A DNA stretch of 64,000 bases from Deltaproteobacteria bacterium (GTDB lineage: Bacteria; Myxococcota_A; Polyangia; Polyangiales; Sandaracinaceae): contig JAFLCL010000012.1 of NCBI GenBank assembly GCA_017303575.1, positions 1-64,000 on the forward strand, written 5' to 3'. The notes under the pieces were generated by a model. It was given only the letters and a program-made list of their open reading frames with translations. It had not been told where the DNA came from and searched no databases. Below are positions 17,146 to 26,612 of this stretch, in pieces. Made by a program: the position numbers and the translations under genes. The first letter of the stretch is position 1. The number at the start of each line of letters is the position of its first letter.

Positions 17146-19421
17146 GCTCGCACCTTCGACGCATTCGTCGTGTGGCGCTGCGCCTGTCGGAGCTCGAGGA
17201 GGGCCATCGAATAGGAGAGGCTGGACTCGGCTCCCTGGTTCTCGTTCGGACGATCGGCGTGGAGGCCGTCACGGCACGCGCCTGTGCGCGAGTCGACGAG
17301 GGACTGCTGGAGGTCGTTGTGCCCGACGAACCAAGCGAGCGCCCTCTCCGCTCGGTTCATCCACTTGGGCTCACGCGTCAGACGGAACGCCGCCAGACAC
17401 GCCGACACCATCCCTGCGGCCTCGAGGGGCTGTTGATCGAACTCGGGGCGCTCCACTGGCGCTTCGCGCCTCCACCCCGGCGCGCCCACGGGCGAGAACG
17501 TGTCGTCGGTCCGCTGTTGGACCGCGAGCCAATCGAGAGACTGCAGACCGGCCGCGGTCATGCCTGGACGCTCGAGCCCCTCTCCGGACACGATCAGCGC
17601 CTCGCACAGCCTGGCATTGGCGTACGTCAGCTCCTTCTCGAACCAGGGCCATGATCGCGTGCTCGTCGCGTCGTAGAGCGCGGAGAGCTTGTCGGCGAGC
17701 ACCATGCGCGTGTCGTTCGCCGGGGCGTCGAGGTCGAGGCACTCGAGATACGACGCGAGGCCCAGGAGCGTGTAGGCCCACGCGCGCGGGCTGGTGAAGC
17801 CGAGGACGGCGGGCAGCGCTGCGCGGAACAGATCGCGCGCGTGTCGCGCGTGACCGGAGGACTGAGGTCGACCGACCACGTGCCCGAGCGCCCACAGGGC
17901 CCGACCGTGGCAGTCCTCCGAGCCCGGCGCAGGGTGGAATTCCCGCGCATAGGACATGAAGTTGCGAAATCGCCCCGTCTCGCGATCGAACGCGTGAGTT
18001 ACGAACGCGAGGTAGCGTCGGCTCGATCCTCTCCCCCGTTCGGCGAGCGCCGGCTCGGGCTCCGCAGCGATGGTGTTGGCGAGCAACAGCGCACGCGCGT
18101 TGTCGTCGAGGCAATAGCCGTCTTCGTACCGCGGAACGTCGTAGGACGCGTGTTGGAGGATTCCCACCGAGTCGGTCAGTGCGTCCAAGTGTCCGAGGAG
18201 CATCGGTGGCAGGCTCGACGTTGGCTCACGTCGCCCAGCACCTGCCGGCTCGCGCTCCTGGTGGCTGTCGTGCGCGGCGCGCCCGAGCGCCTCGGCATAG
18301 AGGCCCGCGACGACCGGCCAGTGCATCGTCAGCCCGAGCGCTCTGCCCCGCGCTCCCATGCTCGCGCGACGGGCGCCATCCGAGAGGAGGGCGTTGATCT
18401 CTCGCGCCATGGCGCCGGGGTCGGAGCGGGGCACCAACACGCCTCGATCGCCCGCGAGCAGCTCGCGTGCGTAGCGGTAGGGGGTGGAGACGACGGCTTT
18501 CCCTGCTCCGACGGCGTACGCGAGCGTACCCGACGTGATCTGCTCGAGCTGGAGGTAGGGAGTGACGTACAGGTCCGCTGCGCCCAGATGCACGGCGAGC
18601 TCCGTGGGGGACACGAAGCGATCGCGAAAGACCAAGTGCGAGTCGACCTTGCGCTCGCGACCGAGCGCGAGCAGCGAGTCGCGGTAGCGCTCTCCCTCCC
18701 GCTTCCGGATGGCGGGGTGCGTGGCGCCGACGACGACGTAGACGACGTCGGGATGCCTCTCCGCGATGGCGGGGAGCGCCCCGATCACCGTCTCGATACC
18801 CTTGTCGGGCGACAAGAGGCCATAGGTCATGAGCATCGATCGGCCCGAGACGCCGAGCTGGTGCTTCGCGTTGCTCGGCAGCGGCGCGCTCGGAATCCCG
18901 TGCGGGATGAACTGAATCTTCGACGCAGGGACGCCGTAGATGCCGCGCAGGATCGCCACGCCCTGTTGGCTCATGACCACGACGCGCGCGGCCCGTTCCG
19001 TCAGCTCGTCCATCACGGCGCGCTGCGCGAGCGAAGGCTCGGTGAGCACCGTGTGCGTGGTGACGACGACCGGCATGTGCAACTGCCGCATCAGCGCGAG
19101 CACGTGGCTGCCCGCAGGTCCGCCGTAGATGCCGAACTCGTGCTGGAGAGAGACGACGTCGACGCCGAGGGCGTTGAGCGTGTCGCCCGCCCGGCGATAG
19201 TCATCGAGCTCGCCCTCTGTGATCTCCTGCGTGACGCGGCTCGGGTATTCATACCGGCAGCCCGGGTCGTTGACGGCGCAGACGACGACGTTCGTACGCG
19301 GGAGCGCGGACTCGAGGGCGTCGGCGAGATCCGAGGAGAAGGTCGCGATGCCACACTGCCGGGGGCTGTGGCTGCCGATCACCGCGATGCGATGAAGGCG
19401 TCCGCCGTTGTTTTCTATCAT
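17142..19421 (-). CDS. GT4 glycosyltransferase fused to an (alpha/alpha)6-like domain
   Basis: A 759-residue two-domain protein. Residues 1-410 are a GT-B family 4 transferase: RIAVIGSHSPRQCGIATFSS, VSLQHEFGIYGG, TYGLLSPDKGIETVI, and the nucleotide-sugar site EQITSGTLAYAVGAGKAVV. After a linker (REPAGAGRREPTSS) comes a helical domain of about 320 residues (YEDGYCLDDNARALLLANTI, GSEDCHGRALWALGHVVG, NQGAESSLSYSMALLELR) with the repeated-helix style of (alpha/alpha)6 glycan-active domains. The fused form next to GH130 suggests synthesis or turnover of a mannose-containing glycan. The start at ATG 19421 has only a weak ribosome site. Confidence 0.82.
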   Translation of the reverse strand: MIENNGGRLHRIAVIGSHSPRQCGIATFSSDLADALESALPRTNVVVCAVNDPGCRYEYPSRVTQEITEGELDDYRRAGDTLNALGVDVVSLQHEFGIYGGPAGSHVLALMRQLHMPVVVTTHTVLTEPSLAQRAVMDELTERAARVVVMSQQGVAILRGIYGVPASKIQFIPHGIPSAPLPSNAKHQLGVSGRSMLMTYGLLSPDKGIETVIGALPAIAERHPDVVYVVVGATHPAIRKREGERYRDSLLALGRERKVDSHLVFRDRFVSPTELAVHLGAADLYVTPYLQLEQITSGTLAYAVGAGKAVVSTPYRYARELLAGDRGVLVPRSDPGAMAREINALLSDGARRASMGARGRALGLTMHWPVVAGLYAEALGRAAHDSHQEREPAGAGRREPTSSLPPMLLGHLDALTDSVGILQHASYDVPRYEDGYCLDDNARALLLANTIAAEPEPALAERGRGSSRRYLAFVTHAFDRETGRFRNFMSYAREFHPAPGSEDCHGRALWALGHVVGRPQSSGHARHARDLFRAALPAVLGFTSPRAWAYTLLGLASYLECLDLDAPANDTRMVLADKLSALYDATSTRSWPWFEKELTYANARLCEALIVSGEGLERPGMTAAGLQSLDWLAVQQRTDDTFSPVGAPGWRREAPVERPEFDQQPLEAAGMVSACLAAFRLTREPKWMNRAERALAWFVGHNDLQQSLVDSRTGACRDGLHADRPNENQGAESSLSYSMALLELRQAQRHTTNASKVRA

Positions 19422-19686
19422 CGCTGGGCATGAGCACGACGTGGGCCGTGCCTCGTTCGTCGAGGAAAACGACCCCAGGGCACGTTGGCGCGCAGCAAAA
19501 TGTCCCGCTCTCGACTCCCGCTCGGGCCCCCGGCGCGGCAGAACGCCACGGTCGCGAGGACGGGAAACGGGAAACGGGACGCGCGAGGCACAGCGCGGGA
19601 GCTTGGGTCGACGACCGGGGAGGACCGTGTGTGGCTGACGCGGCAGGCAGTGGGGGCTCGAGTGCTCGTCCCTAGGCTCCGCCGCC

Positions 19687-20907
19687 ATGCGTTCACCCAA
19701 CCAACGATCGAAACCAATCCTCGTCGGTCTCGCCCTCCTCGTCGCCCTGTCGGGCGGCTGCCAGGGCTCACTGGCCACCTCGGAGTCTTCGAAGTCGACG
19801 AACGACGACGGCGAAGATTCCTCAGCCCTGCGACGCCGCCGTCGCGTCGACGCCGCAACGATCCGTGTCGATGCCCACGCACTGCCCGACGCACGGATCA
19901 CGCCCGTGGATGCGGGTGTGCTCGCTCCAGACGCGCGCCCCCCAGACGCCCCGGCCCCGACTCTCGCGGATGCGGCCACACCCGTGGGAGGGCCGATCAC
20001 CTACGATCTCGGCACGCCCCCGCCCGGGCTCACGCTCCACTGGCCGGTACCACCCGTCACGACGCGGTCGGTGCGTGTCACGACCCTCGCGCAGCTCGCG
20101 CCCGCGTTGACGGCAGGCACCACGGTGACGCTCGCGGTCTCCGTCGACAGGCTCGAGATCGCGTCGTCCGACATCGCACTGGTCGTGGAGCCCGGCGTGC
20201 GCATCGGACACCTGTTCATCCGCAATCGCGTCTCCCGCATCAGCGTCCGAGGTGGGCTGTACGGTGACATCGAGATGCAATTGCCCGGAACCTACTGGCC
20301 GGCAGAGGAGTGGCACCGCGAGTGGATGCCGACAGACGTGCTGTTCGACCACGTCGACGTGGACGCGGCCGACACGGCATTCCTCCTCCGTGGCGGCGTT
20401 CGTATCGCCATCACGAACAGCCGCGCACACGCGGCTCGCTACAACGTGTGGATGGGAGACACTGCCGACTTCGAGAGCGAGGACATCATCATCGCCGGCA
20501 ACAGCCTGCGATCGGATGGGCCCGAGGCGACGATCCGGCTGGTGCACGCCCGCCGCTCCGCCGTCGTCGGAAATCGACTCACCAACACGCTCAAGCACAA
20601 CTATCGAATCCACGGTCGATCGTCGGACAATTGGGCCGCGCGCAACGTGCTCGTGGGCACGGGCATGATGCTCGGCACCCTCCCCGCCGATCTCTGGCCC
20701 ATCGAGCGACAGACGCTCGAGGACAACACGCTCTATCACGTGACACCGAGCTTGCTCGAGCTCGATCCCCGTCTGTCTCCGCTCGTGGCGCGTGGAAACC
20801 ACGTGTACACGAACGTGTGGTCCTGCTTCGTGTGCGTGACCCCTCAGCCGAGCTGGGTGCTCGAGGGCAACGTGCAGGAGCCCTACCGCGCCCCACCTCC
20901 GGAATGA
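19687..20907 (+). CDS. Lipoprotein with right-handed beta-helix (pectate-lyase-like)
   Basis: A 406-residue lipoprotein: signal ending LVALSGGCQG, then an RRRRR patch and a DA-rich linker (VDAHALPDARITPVDAG). The remainder has the repeating short-strand pattern of parallel beta-helices (ISVRGGLYGDIEM, IAITNSRAHAARYNVWMG, DIIIAGNSLRSDGPEA, SAVVGNRLTNTLKHNY). Catalytic residues of polysaccharide lyases cannot be identified. It is divergent from the GT4 fusion, with 265 bp between starts holding a short GGGAAAC direct repeat but no clear promoter. Probably binds or cleaves a surface glycan. Confidence 0.7.
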   Translation: MRSPNQRSKPILVGLALLVALSGGCQGSLATSESSKSTNDDGEDSSALRRRRRVDAATIRVDAHALPDARITPVDAGVLAPDARPPDAPAPTLADAATPVGGPITYDLGTPPPGLTLHWPVPPVTTRSVRVTTLAQLAPALTAGTTVTLAVSVDRLEIASSDIALVVEPGVRIGHLFIRNRVSRISVRGGLYGDIEMQLPGTYWPAEEWHREWMPTDVLFDHVDVDAADTAFLLRGGVRIAITNSRAHAARYNVWMGDTADFESEDIIIAGNSLRSDGPEATIRLVHARRSAVVGNRLTNTLKHNYRIHGRSSDNWAARNVLVGTGMMLGTLPADLWPIERQTLEDNTLYHVTPSLLELDPRLSPLVARGNHVYTNVWSCFVCVTPQPSWVLEGNVQEPYRAPPPE

Positions 20908-21057
20908 CGAGCGTTCCGTCGGACTGACGGGGACGTCGTCCATCGACACGACGCGACACTGCGACCGGCTCGCGGCCTTCTCCCCTGCGGGCATGGGCCT
21001 CGAGCCGACTCGCGCATCGTCGCGGAATGCCCTGCACGTGCGCTCCTCGGTGTCCAT

Positions 21058-21654
21058 TCAGGCCTTCATCGCCATGGCGCCCTCGGGTTCGGGCGGCCGC
21101 AGTGCCGGGGTGACTCTCCGCGTTCCGTCGTCCGGCGGTGGAGGCGAGGACGAGACTCCCAGCGTGTCGAGCCAGAGCGCACGCGCCCACCCTCGGGCAC
21201 TCTCGATGTGCGCGCGCTCCTCGAGCCCGACTTCCTCGACAGCCTCCGCGAGCGCGCGCCGCTCCGCGCCCGCGAGCTCGGGAATGAGCTCCGACAAGAG
21301 CTGCCAGTTCGCGTGATCCTTGGTCTCGGCGAGGACGACGCAGTCGCACGCCACGAGCTGCGCTCCGACCGGGTCACCCATCCGGAGGCCCAACTCCATG
21401 GCTTCCACCAGCGCACGGCCAGCGTGCTCGGCGGGCTTGCAGCACGGCAGCGGCGCGTCCGGATCGATCCCGAAGGTCGCGCACACGGCACGCAGCACGG
21501 TGACATGCCGCCGGGTCTGCGTGAGGTAAGCGCTCCACTCCTTCTGCAGATCCGGCTCGAGCGCGCAGCGCAGCGCGGCGCGGTACACGTTCACTCCGCC
21601 CTTCTCGTGGGTGAGCGACTGGAGCAACAGCTCCTCGAATCTCTTGCGATCCAT
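21058..21654 (-). CDS. Ferritin-like four-helix protein
   Basis: A 198-residue all-helical protein. HEKGGVNVYRAALRCALEPD and the later EEVGLEERAHIESARGWA supply the Glu and Glu-x-x-His pattern of di-iron ferritin-like bundles, and ETKDHANWQLLSEL gives another His. Unusual features are a Cys pair in LPCCKPAEHAG and a CDC motif. ATG 21654 has AGGAG with 7-base spacing. The C-terminus is a Pro/Arg-rich tail. Upstream, 21655-21932 (278 bp) has no recognisable gene. Iron binding or storage is possible but not shown. Confidence 0.6.
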   Translation of the reverse strand: MDRKRFEELLLQSLTHEKGGVNVYRAALRCALEPDLQKEWSAYLTQTRRHVTVLRAVCATFGIDPDAPLPCCKPAEHAGRALVEAMELGLRMGDPVGAQLVACDCVVLAETKDHANWQLLSELIPELAGAERRALAEAVEEVGLEERAHIESARGWARALWLDTLGVSSSPPPPDDGTRRVTPALRPPEPEGAMAMKA

Positions 21655-21932
21655 GCCGTATCTCCTCTCACTCCACCGAATCGGGACGCGCAGCTCGATG
21701 CGCGTGGCCACGTCGTCCTTCGGCTACGCAACCCACGTGCCGACACGACTCCGTAGCGGAGATCACGCGATCCCACGCGGCCGGCCCCGCGGAGCGTCAC
21801 CACGCTCGGCGACGAGGCGCTCGCCGATCGAGGCCGTACGCCTCGCATCGAGACGATGCGACTCCACGCGTCGAGGACGTGGCGGTCCGTGGGGCTCGGG
21901 GCAGGGGCCGTCCCCGTGCCGTGTTGGTTTCG

Positions 21933-23357
21933 TCAGCGTTCGTCCGCGCCGAGGTCCGGCGCCGCGCCGCGGTCGTGCGTTTGTCCATCGAGATCGAGCC
22001 CGGCGTCGTCGTCCGTCACGCCCCGATCGATGGCGCCCGACGCGCTCTCGGTGAGGTGCGCGTCGCCGCCTGCCCCATCGACGAAGTACGAGAGCGGCAC
22101 GTTCTCCAGGTTGTGATCCTGTGTCGAGGTCCCGCTCCTCACGGTGATGCGGCGAACGAGGTTGTTTCGGACGACCGTGGACGAGCTCTCGAAGCGCGTG
22201 TCGATCGAGGAGAAGCTGCCGGTCGCGCCCGGCGTCTCGAGGATCGTGTTGTGGAGGACACGCGTCCCGCGGGCCTGCGCGAGCTCGATGCCCGTGTCGT
22301 AGAAGGCGAGGGTCGCGACGATCACGTTGTTCCGGATCACCCCGTCGTAGTGACCGACGAACAGGCCCGGATACGGATCGTCCTCGTACATGCGAGTCGC
22401 GCCCGACTCGACGAGACCGAAGCCGATGCCGCGCGCGCAGTCGACGATCACGTTCTGCTCGACGAGCGTGTCGCGGCTGCCGACCCAGAAGTGGATCGCG
22501 TGCTCGGCGAGGCCCTCGCCCGCGCAGTAGATGCCCTCGAAGCGATTGCGCGCGACGTACCAGCCGCGCGAGCTGTGCACGTCGATGCCGCCCGTGTAGC
22601 AACCACCCGTCGCGCGCTCGACGTGCGGACGGCCGTCATCGGTCATCTCGAAGTGCGAGCACGTCACGGTGCCGTCGTCGGTGAACGCATCGCGCACACC
22701 CGAAGGGTTCACCTTCAAGAACTGCTCGCCGCAGTCCAGCAGGCGCGCTCGGTAGAGCGTGAAGCCGGTCACGTCGTCACCGCCGTCCGGAGGGACCACG
22801 TGGATGCCGTGGTCGACCGCCCGCGTGATGGTGATCTCGGCGATCGTCGCGCCCGGAGCCTCGACGGTGATCGACTCGAGCGTCGTGCGCTCGCCGTCGA
22901 TCACCACGCGTGAGGCGTCACCCGAGGCCGACCGGATCGTGATGCCGGGCGCGCGGATGCGGATGCGGCGCGAGGACTCGTCGCCGCTCATGCGGTACGT
23001 GCCGTCGGCGAGCACGAACGTCGTGCCCTCGGGCGCGTCGCGCACCATCGCGGGGAGCGCGGCGGCCATCGAGGGGTCGACGTTCACGATCGGGCCGCTC
23101 GGGACCTCGAGCGGTGTGCACGCAGACGTGTCGGGCGTGTACGCGTCGTCCATCACGCGGAACGCATCGAGGCCGGGCGCATCGAGACCGGGCGCGTCGA
23201 AGGTGATCGCGTCGTCGTCGGGCGAGGCCGCATCGACGAGGCCAGGGGCGTCGAGACGCCCCGCGTCGTCGGCCGGAGGATCGGACGGACACCCCGTGAT
23301 CGCCACGATCGAGCCGATCGATGCCCACCAGACGATGCTCGGATCCACGCGCGCCAT
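21933..23357 (-). CDS. Lipoprotein with right-handed beta-helix / choice-of-anchor-type end
   Basis: A 474-residue lipoprotein: GSIVAITGCPSDP lipobox, DA-rich linker (DAPGLDAPGLDAF), then a parallel beta-helix from about residue 110 (GTTFVLADGTYRMSG, ITIRSASGDASRVVIDGE, NVIVDCARGIGFGLV, NNVIVATLAFYDTGIEL). The last part, GAIDRGVTDDDAG and RGAAPDLGADE, matches the closing motif of polysaccharide-lyase-like and choice-of-anchor Q proteins. It is a probable glycan-binding or glycan-degrading surface protein. Divergent from the DUF4832 lipoprotein. Confidence 0.75.
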   Translation of the reverse strand: MARVDPSIVWWASIGSIVAITGCPSDPPADDAGRLDAPGLVDAASPDDDAITFDAPGLDAPGLDAFRVMDDAYTPDTSACTPLEVPSGPIVNVDPSMAAALPAMVRDAPEGTTFVLADGTYRMSGDESSRRIRIRAPGITIRSASGDASRVVIDGERTTLESITVEAPGATIAEITITRAVDHGIHVVPPDGGDDVTGFTLYRARLLDCGEQFLKVNPSGVRDAFTDDGTVTCSHFEMTDDGRPHVERATGGCYTGGIDVHSSRGWYVARNRFEGIYCAGEGLAEHAIHFWVGSRDTLVEQNVIVDCARGIGFGLVESGATRMYEDDPYPGLFVGHYDGVIRNNVIVATLAFYDTGIELAQARGTRVLHNTILETPGATGSFSSIDTRFESSSTVVRNNLVRRITVRSGTSTQDHNLENVPLSYFVDGAGGDAHLTESASGAIDRGVTDDDAGLDLDGQTHDRGAAPDLGADER

Positions 23358-23409
23358 GCATCGACGATATCCCGCACGGAACGATCACGTCCTCTGCCAT
23401 CATCGCGCG

Positions 23410-24969
23410 ATGCATCGCCCCCTTCGCGCGCCGCTCCTCTTGGCCTCTGTGATCGCGCTCGGCCCGGGATGCCCCGGTCCCGAGGCCAGCGACGACGCCG
23501 CGGTGCCGCGCGCCGACGCGTTCGATCCGGCGACCGACGCGGCGCGCCCCGACGCCGCGCTGCCCGACGCGCCTGGCCTCGATGCGCCCTTCGACGATGC
23601 GTTCACGCCCACCATCGATGCCTTCACGGATCCGGGCGGGGACGCGCCCACCCGCACCGTCACCTACACCGGCACCGACGCGATCTTCAGCAACCCCGAG
23701 CGCGGCTTCTACCGCGCTGTCGACCTGCTCGAGGAGAGCGACCTCTCGTGGCTCCACGAGGATCACCCGCACGACACGCTGGTCTATTCGTACGTGATGC
23801 TCGATCGCTTTCGTGATCGCGACATCTCGGCGTCGACGCTCACCGCGGCACGTGACGCGTTCCAGGTGGCGCGCGAGGACGGCTTCGAGGTGATCGTGCG
23901 CTTCGCCTACAACCTCGGGCCCTACCCCGACGCCGATCCCGATGCGCCGCTCTCGCGCATCGAAGCTCACATCGCGCAGCTCGCTCCGGTGCTGCGCGAG
24001 AACGAGGACGTGATCGCGCTCGTGCAGGCGGGCTTCATCGGCGCGTGGGGCGAGTGGCACACGTCGACCAATGACCTCGACATGGATCCCGCCGCGCGAC
24101 GCGCTGTGGTGACTGCGTTGCTCGACGCGGTGCCCAGCTCGCGCTCCACGCAGGTGCGCTATCCACCCTACATCGCCGACCTGATCGGCGGCTCACCGCT
24201 CGATGCATCGCGCGCCTGGGACGGCTCGTTCGACGCGCGCATCGGCTTCCACAACGACTGCTTCGTCTCGAGCGACACCGACGTCGGCACCTACCCCAGC
24301 GACGAGATCGATCGGTGGAAGACCTTCATCGACACGCACTCGCAGTTCGTGCCCGTGGGTGGCGAGACGTGCGATCCCGATCCGCCCCGCTCCGAGTGCG
24401 CGAGCACGATCGCGGAGATGACGCGGCACCACTACTCGTTCATCAACCGCGACTACCACCCCGACATCGTCTCGGGCTGGGAGGACGGCGGCTGCATGGA
24501 CGACCTCGAGCGACGCTTGGGCTACCGCTTCGTGATGCTCGACGCGGACCTGCCCGAGCGCGTGCGTCCCGGGGGCTCGTTCGCGCTGCGCGTGCGCGTG
24601 CGCAACGAGGGCTTCGCTGCGCCGTTCAACCCGCGCCCCGTGCAGCTCGTGGTGCACGACGGATCGACACGCCACGCCGTCACGCTCGAGGACGTCGAGA
24701 TCCGCTCGTTCCTCGGGGGAGCCGAGCACGTGATCGAGGCGCGCGTGCGCCTTCCGATCTCGATCTCCGCCGGCTCCCACCCGATCGCGATCGCGCTGCC
24801 GAGCGCCTCGAGCTCCCTCGCGACGCGCCCCGAGTACGCGATCCGCTTCGCCAACGAGGGCGTGTGGGACGCGAGCCGCGGCGAGAACACGCTCGGGTCG
24901 ATCAGCATCGACGACACCGCGCCGGGCACGGCGGACCCGGGTGCCACGACCCTCACGATCTTGGAGTGA
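23410..24969 (+). CDS. DUF4874/DUF4832 lipoprotein
   Basis: A 519-residue lipoprotein (VIALGPGCPGPEA). After a DA-rich linker, the DUF4874 block opens with IFSNPERGFYRAVDLLEE and continues FEVIVRFAYNLGPYPDADP and FIGAWGEWHTSTND, a TIM-barrel-like glycosidase-style core. The DUF4832 block follows with RHHYSFINRDYHPDIV and a beta-sandwich LRVRVRNEGFAAPFNPRPV. Families with this pair are thought to act on polysaccharides; the substrate is unknown. ATG 23410 begins the signal peptide. Confidence 0.8.
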   Translation: MHRPLRAPLLLASVIALGPGCPGPEASDDAAVPRADAFDPATDAARPDAALPDAPGLDAPFDDAFTPTIDAFTDPGGDAPTRTVTYTGTDAIFSNPERGFYRAVDLLEESDLSWLHEDHPHDTLVYSYVMLDRFRDRDISASTLTAARDAFQVAREDGFEVIVRFAYNLGPYPDADPDAPLSRIEAHIAQLAPVLRENEDVIALVQAGFIGAWGEWHTSTNDLDMDPAARRAVVTALLDAVPSSRSTQVRYPPYIADLIGGSPLDASRAWDGSFDARIGFHNDCFVSSDTDVGTYPSDEIDRWKTFIDTHSQFVPVGGETCDPDPPRSECASTIAEMTRHHYSFINRDYHPDIVSGWEDGGCMDDLERRLGYRFVMLDADLPERVRPGGSFALRVRVRNEGFAAPFNPRPVQLVVHDGSTRHAVTLEDVEIRSFLGGAEHVIEARVRLPISISAGSHPIAIALPSASSSLATRPEYAIRFANEGVWDASRGENTLGSISIDDTAPGTADPGATTLTILE

Positions 24970-24991
24970 GATCGATCGAGGAGGCGCAGAG

Positions 24992-26569
24992 CTACGGCGA
25001 GAAACAGCTGCGCAGCACGAAGAGCTCGGCGCCGCTGTCGGTGGTCATCGCGACAGCGAGCGTCGCCACGCCGCTTCCGCCGATCGACTCGACACGACCG
25101 CCGACGTCGGTGGCGACCCAGCCAGCGGGGCCGACGTCCTCGAACGTGCGTGTGGTGATCGCGAGCGTCGCGGGATCACTGATGTCGAGCGCACCCAGCG
25201 ACAGCGTGCCGCCGAAGTTCCGCCCCGCGATCATGTAGGCGCTCGAGAAGAGCCACTCCGCGGAGAGCGCCGTGGGGCTCGTCGTGAAGCTGGGCATGCC
25301 CGAGTACGTCGTGCACGAGCTCGCGTTGCACTGCCAGAGCGCGACCTGCAGTCGATCGGAGCCCGCGGCCGCGGCGACGACACCGAACCGACCCGTCCCA
25401 TCCGCGTGGCTGGCGTACGCGCCCTCCATCGCCGAGCCCGAGTCGATCATCGCGTAGCGCGCGCCCGCGCCGAGCTCGCCCGACCAGAGGCGAAAGAGGC
25501 TGAACGAGCTGCGATCGACGAAGGCGACGCCGCCGCTGCCGGAGTGCGCCGCGAGCGGCTCCACCGGCCACGCGGTCGTGACCTCTTCCTGATGCGAGGT
25601 CGTGACGCCCAAGAGGTAGTTCCGCGCGAAGCCCGACGCGACGAACGACGCGACCGCCGCCGGGGCGCCGAATGCGTCCGAGGTCACGCCCGCTGCGTAG
25701 ATCTCGCTCACCCCGCTCACGCCGCCGATGATCCGGCGCTCGCCGACGGGCAGCCTCCACGTCTCGCCGTCCATGGTGCTGGCGCTGTAGATGGAGAGGT
25801 TTCCCTCGTTCGCGTCGATCGTGACCACGGTGATGAGGCCGTCTGCGCCGCGCGAGGCCGCGAGCTCGGAGTCGGTCGGCAGCGCCCCCGAGACCGACCA
25901 GCTCGGCAGCTCGCCCATCGCGTCGAGCGCGACGGCGCCGACCGGATCGAAGCGCGCGACGGCGTATTGCGGGGTGGGGTTGGTCTTCGTGCGGAACACG
26001 ACGAGCACGCGGATCGATCGGCCCATCGTGGCGAGCGGGAACACGTGGAGGTTGCGCACGGCGCCGCCCGTCACGATCCCCGCGTGGCGATAGCCAGCCT
26101 CGTAATTGTCGCCTGAGAAGAGGCCCACGCCCGTTCCACAGGTCTCGGTCGTGGCGCGCATGCAGTCGGGGAGCGCCCACGGGTGCATCGCCGCATCGGG
26201 ATCGCCGCAGTCACCTGCACGCACGGTGGAGGTGACGCACGACGCCGGCGTGTCGGTGTCGGCGTAGCCGTCTTCGTCCTCGTCGCAGGTCACGCACATG
26301 GCCTCGCGACAGTACGAGCCCGAGGCGCACGGGTCGCTCTCGCTGCACGCGACCTCGAACGCGTCGGGGATCGCGCGCGCGTCGATGGGCACGCCCGTGT
26401 CGATCCCCGGCAGGTTCGCGTCCGTGCCCGGCTCGACGAACGCGTCGGTCTCCGTGGGGCCCGCATCGTCGGAGGTGCCGCCCGTGTACCGATCGCCGCC
26501 GAAGACGAGCGAGCAGGCAGGCAGGAGCAGCGTGGCGAGGATGCAGAGGGCGAGAGTCTTCGGTCGCAC
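24992..26569 (-). CDS. Cys-rich lipoprotein with MopE-type motif and propeller-like body
   Basis: A 525-residue lipoprotein starting at a GTG (VRPKTLALCILATLLLPACS). The linker is Asp/Ala/Pro-rich. A Cys cluster (CSESDPCASGSYCREAMCVTC) and a MopE-like acidic metal-binding segment (DEDEDGYADTDTPASC, GDCGDPDAAMHP) precede about 370 residues of WD/Kelch-like repeats without a named family. The frame extends to an earlier GTG, but residues before VRPK are Arg-rich and lack a signal. It converges with the DUF4832 gene (22-bp gap). Confidence 0.72.
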   Translation of the reverse strand: MRPKTLALCILATLLLPACSLVFGGDRYTGGTSDDAGPTETDAFVEPGTDANLPGIDTGVPIDARAIPDAFEVACSESDPCASGSYCREAMCVTCDEDEDGYADTDTPASCVTSTVRAGDCGDPDAAMHPWALPDCMRATTETCGTGVGLFSGDNYEAGYRHAGIVTGGAVRNLHVFPLATMGRSIRVLVVFRTKTNPTPQYAVARFDPVGAVALDAMGELPSWSVSGALPTDSELAASRGADGLITVVTIDANEGNLSIYSASTMDGETWRLPVGERRIIGGVSGVSEIYAAGVTSDAFGAPAAVASFVASGFARNYLLGVTTSHQEEVTTAWPVEPLAAHSGSGGVAFVDRSSFSLFRLWSGELGAGARYAMIDSGSAMEGAYASHADGTGRFGVVAAAAGSDRLQVALWQCNASSCTTYSGMPSFTTSPTALSAEWLFSSAYMIAGRNFGGTLSLGALDISDPATLAITTRTFEDVGPAGWVATDVGGRVESIGGSGVATLAVAMTTDSGAELFVLRSCFSP

Positions 26570-26612
26570 GTGCTCATCGTACACGCGCTCGCGTCGACGC
26601 CGAACATCCCGG

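Noticed and set aside
19555..19580. GGGAAAC short direct repeats upstream of the beta-helix lipoprotein
   Set aside because: Too short and too few copies to call an operator or element.
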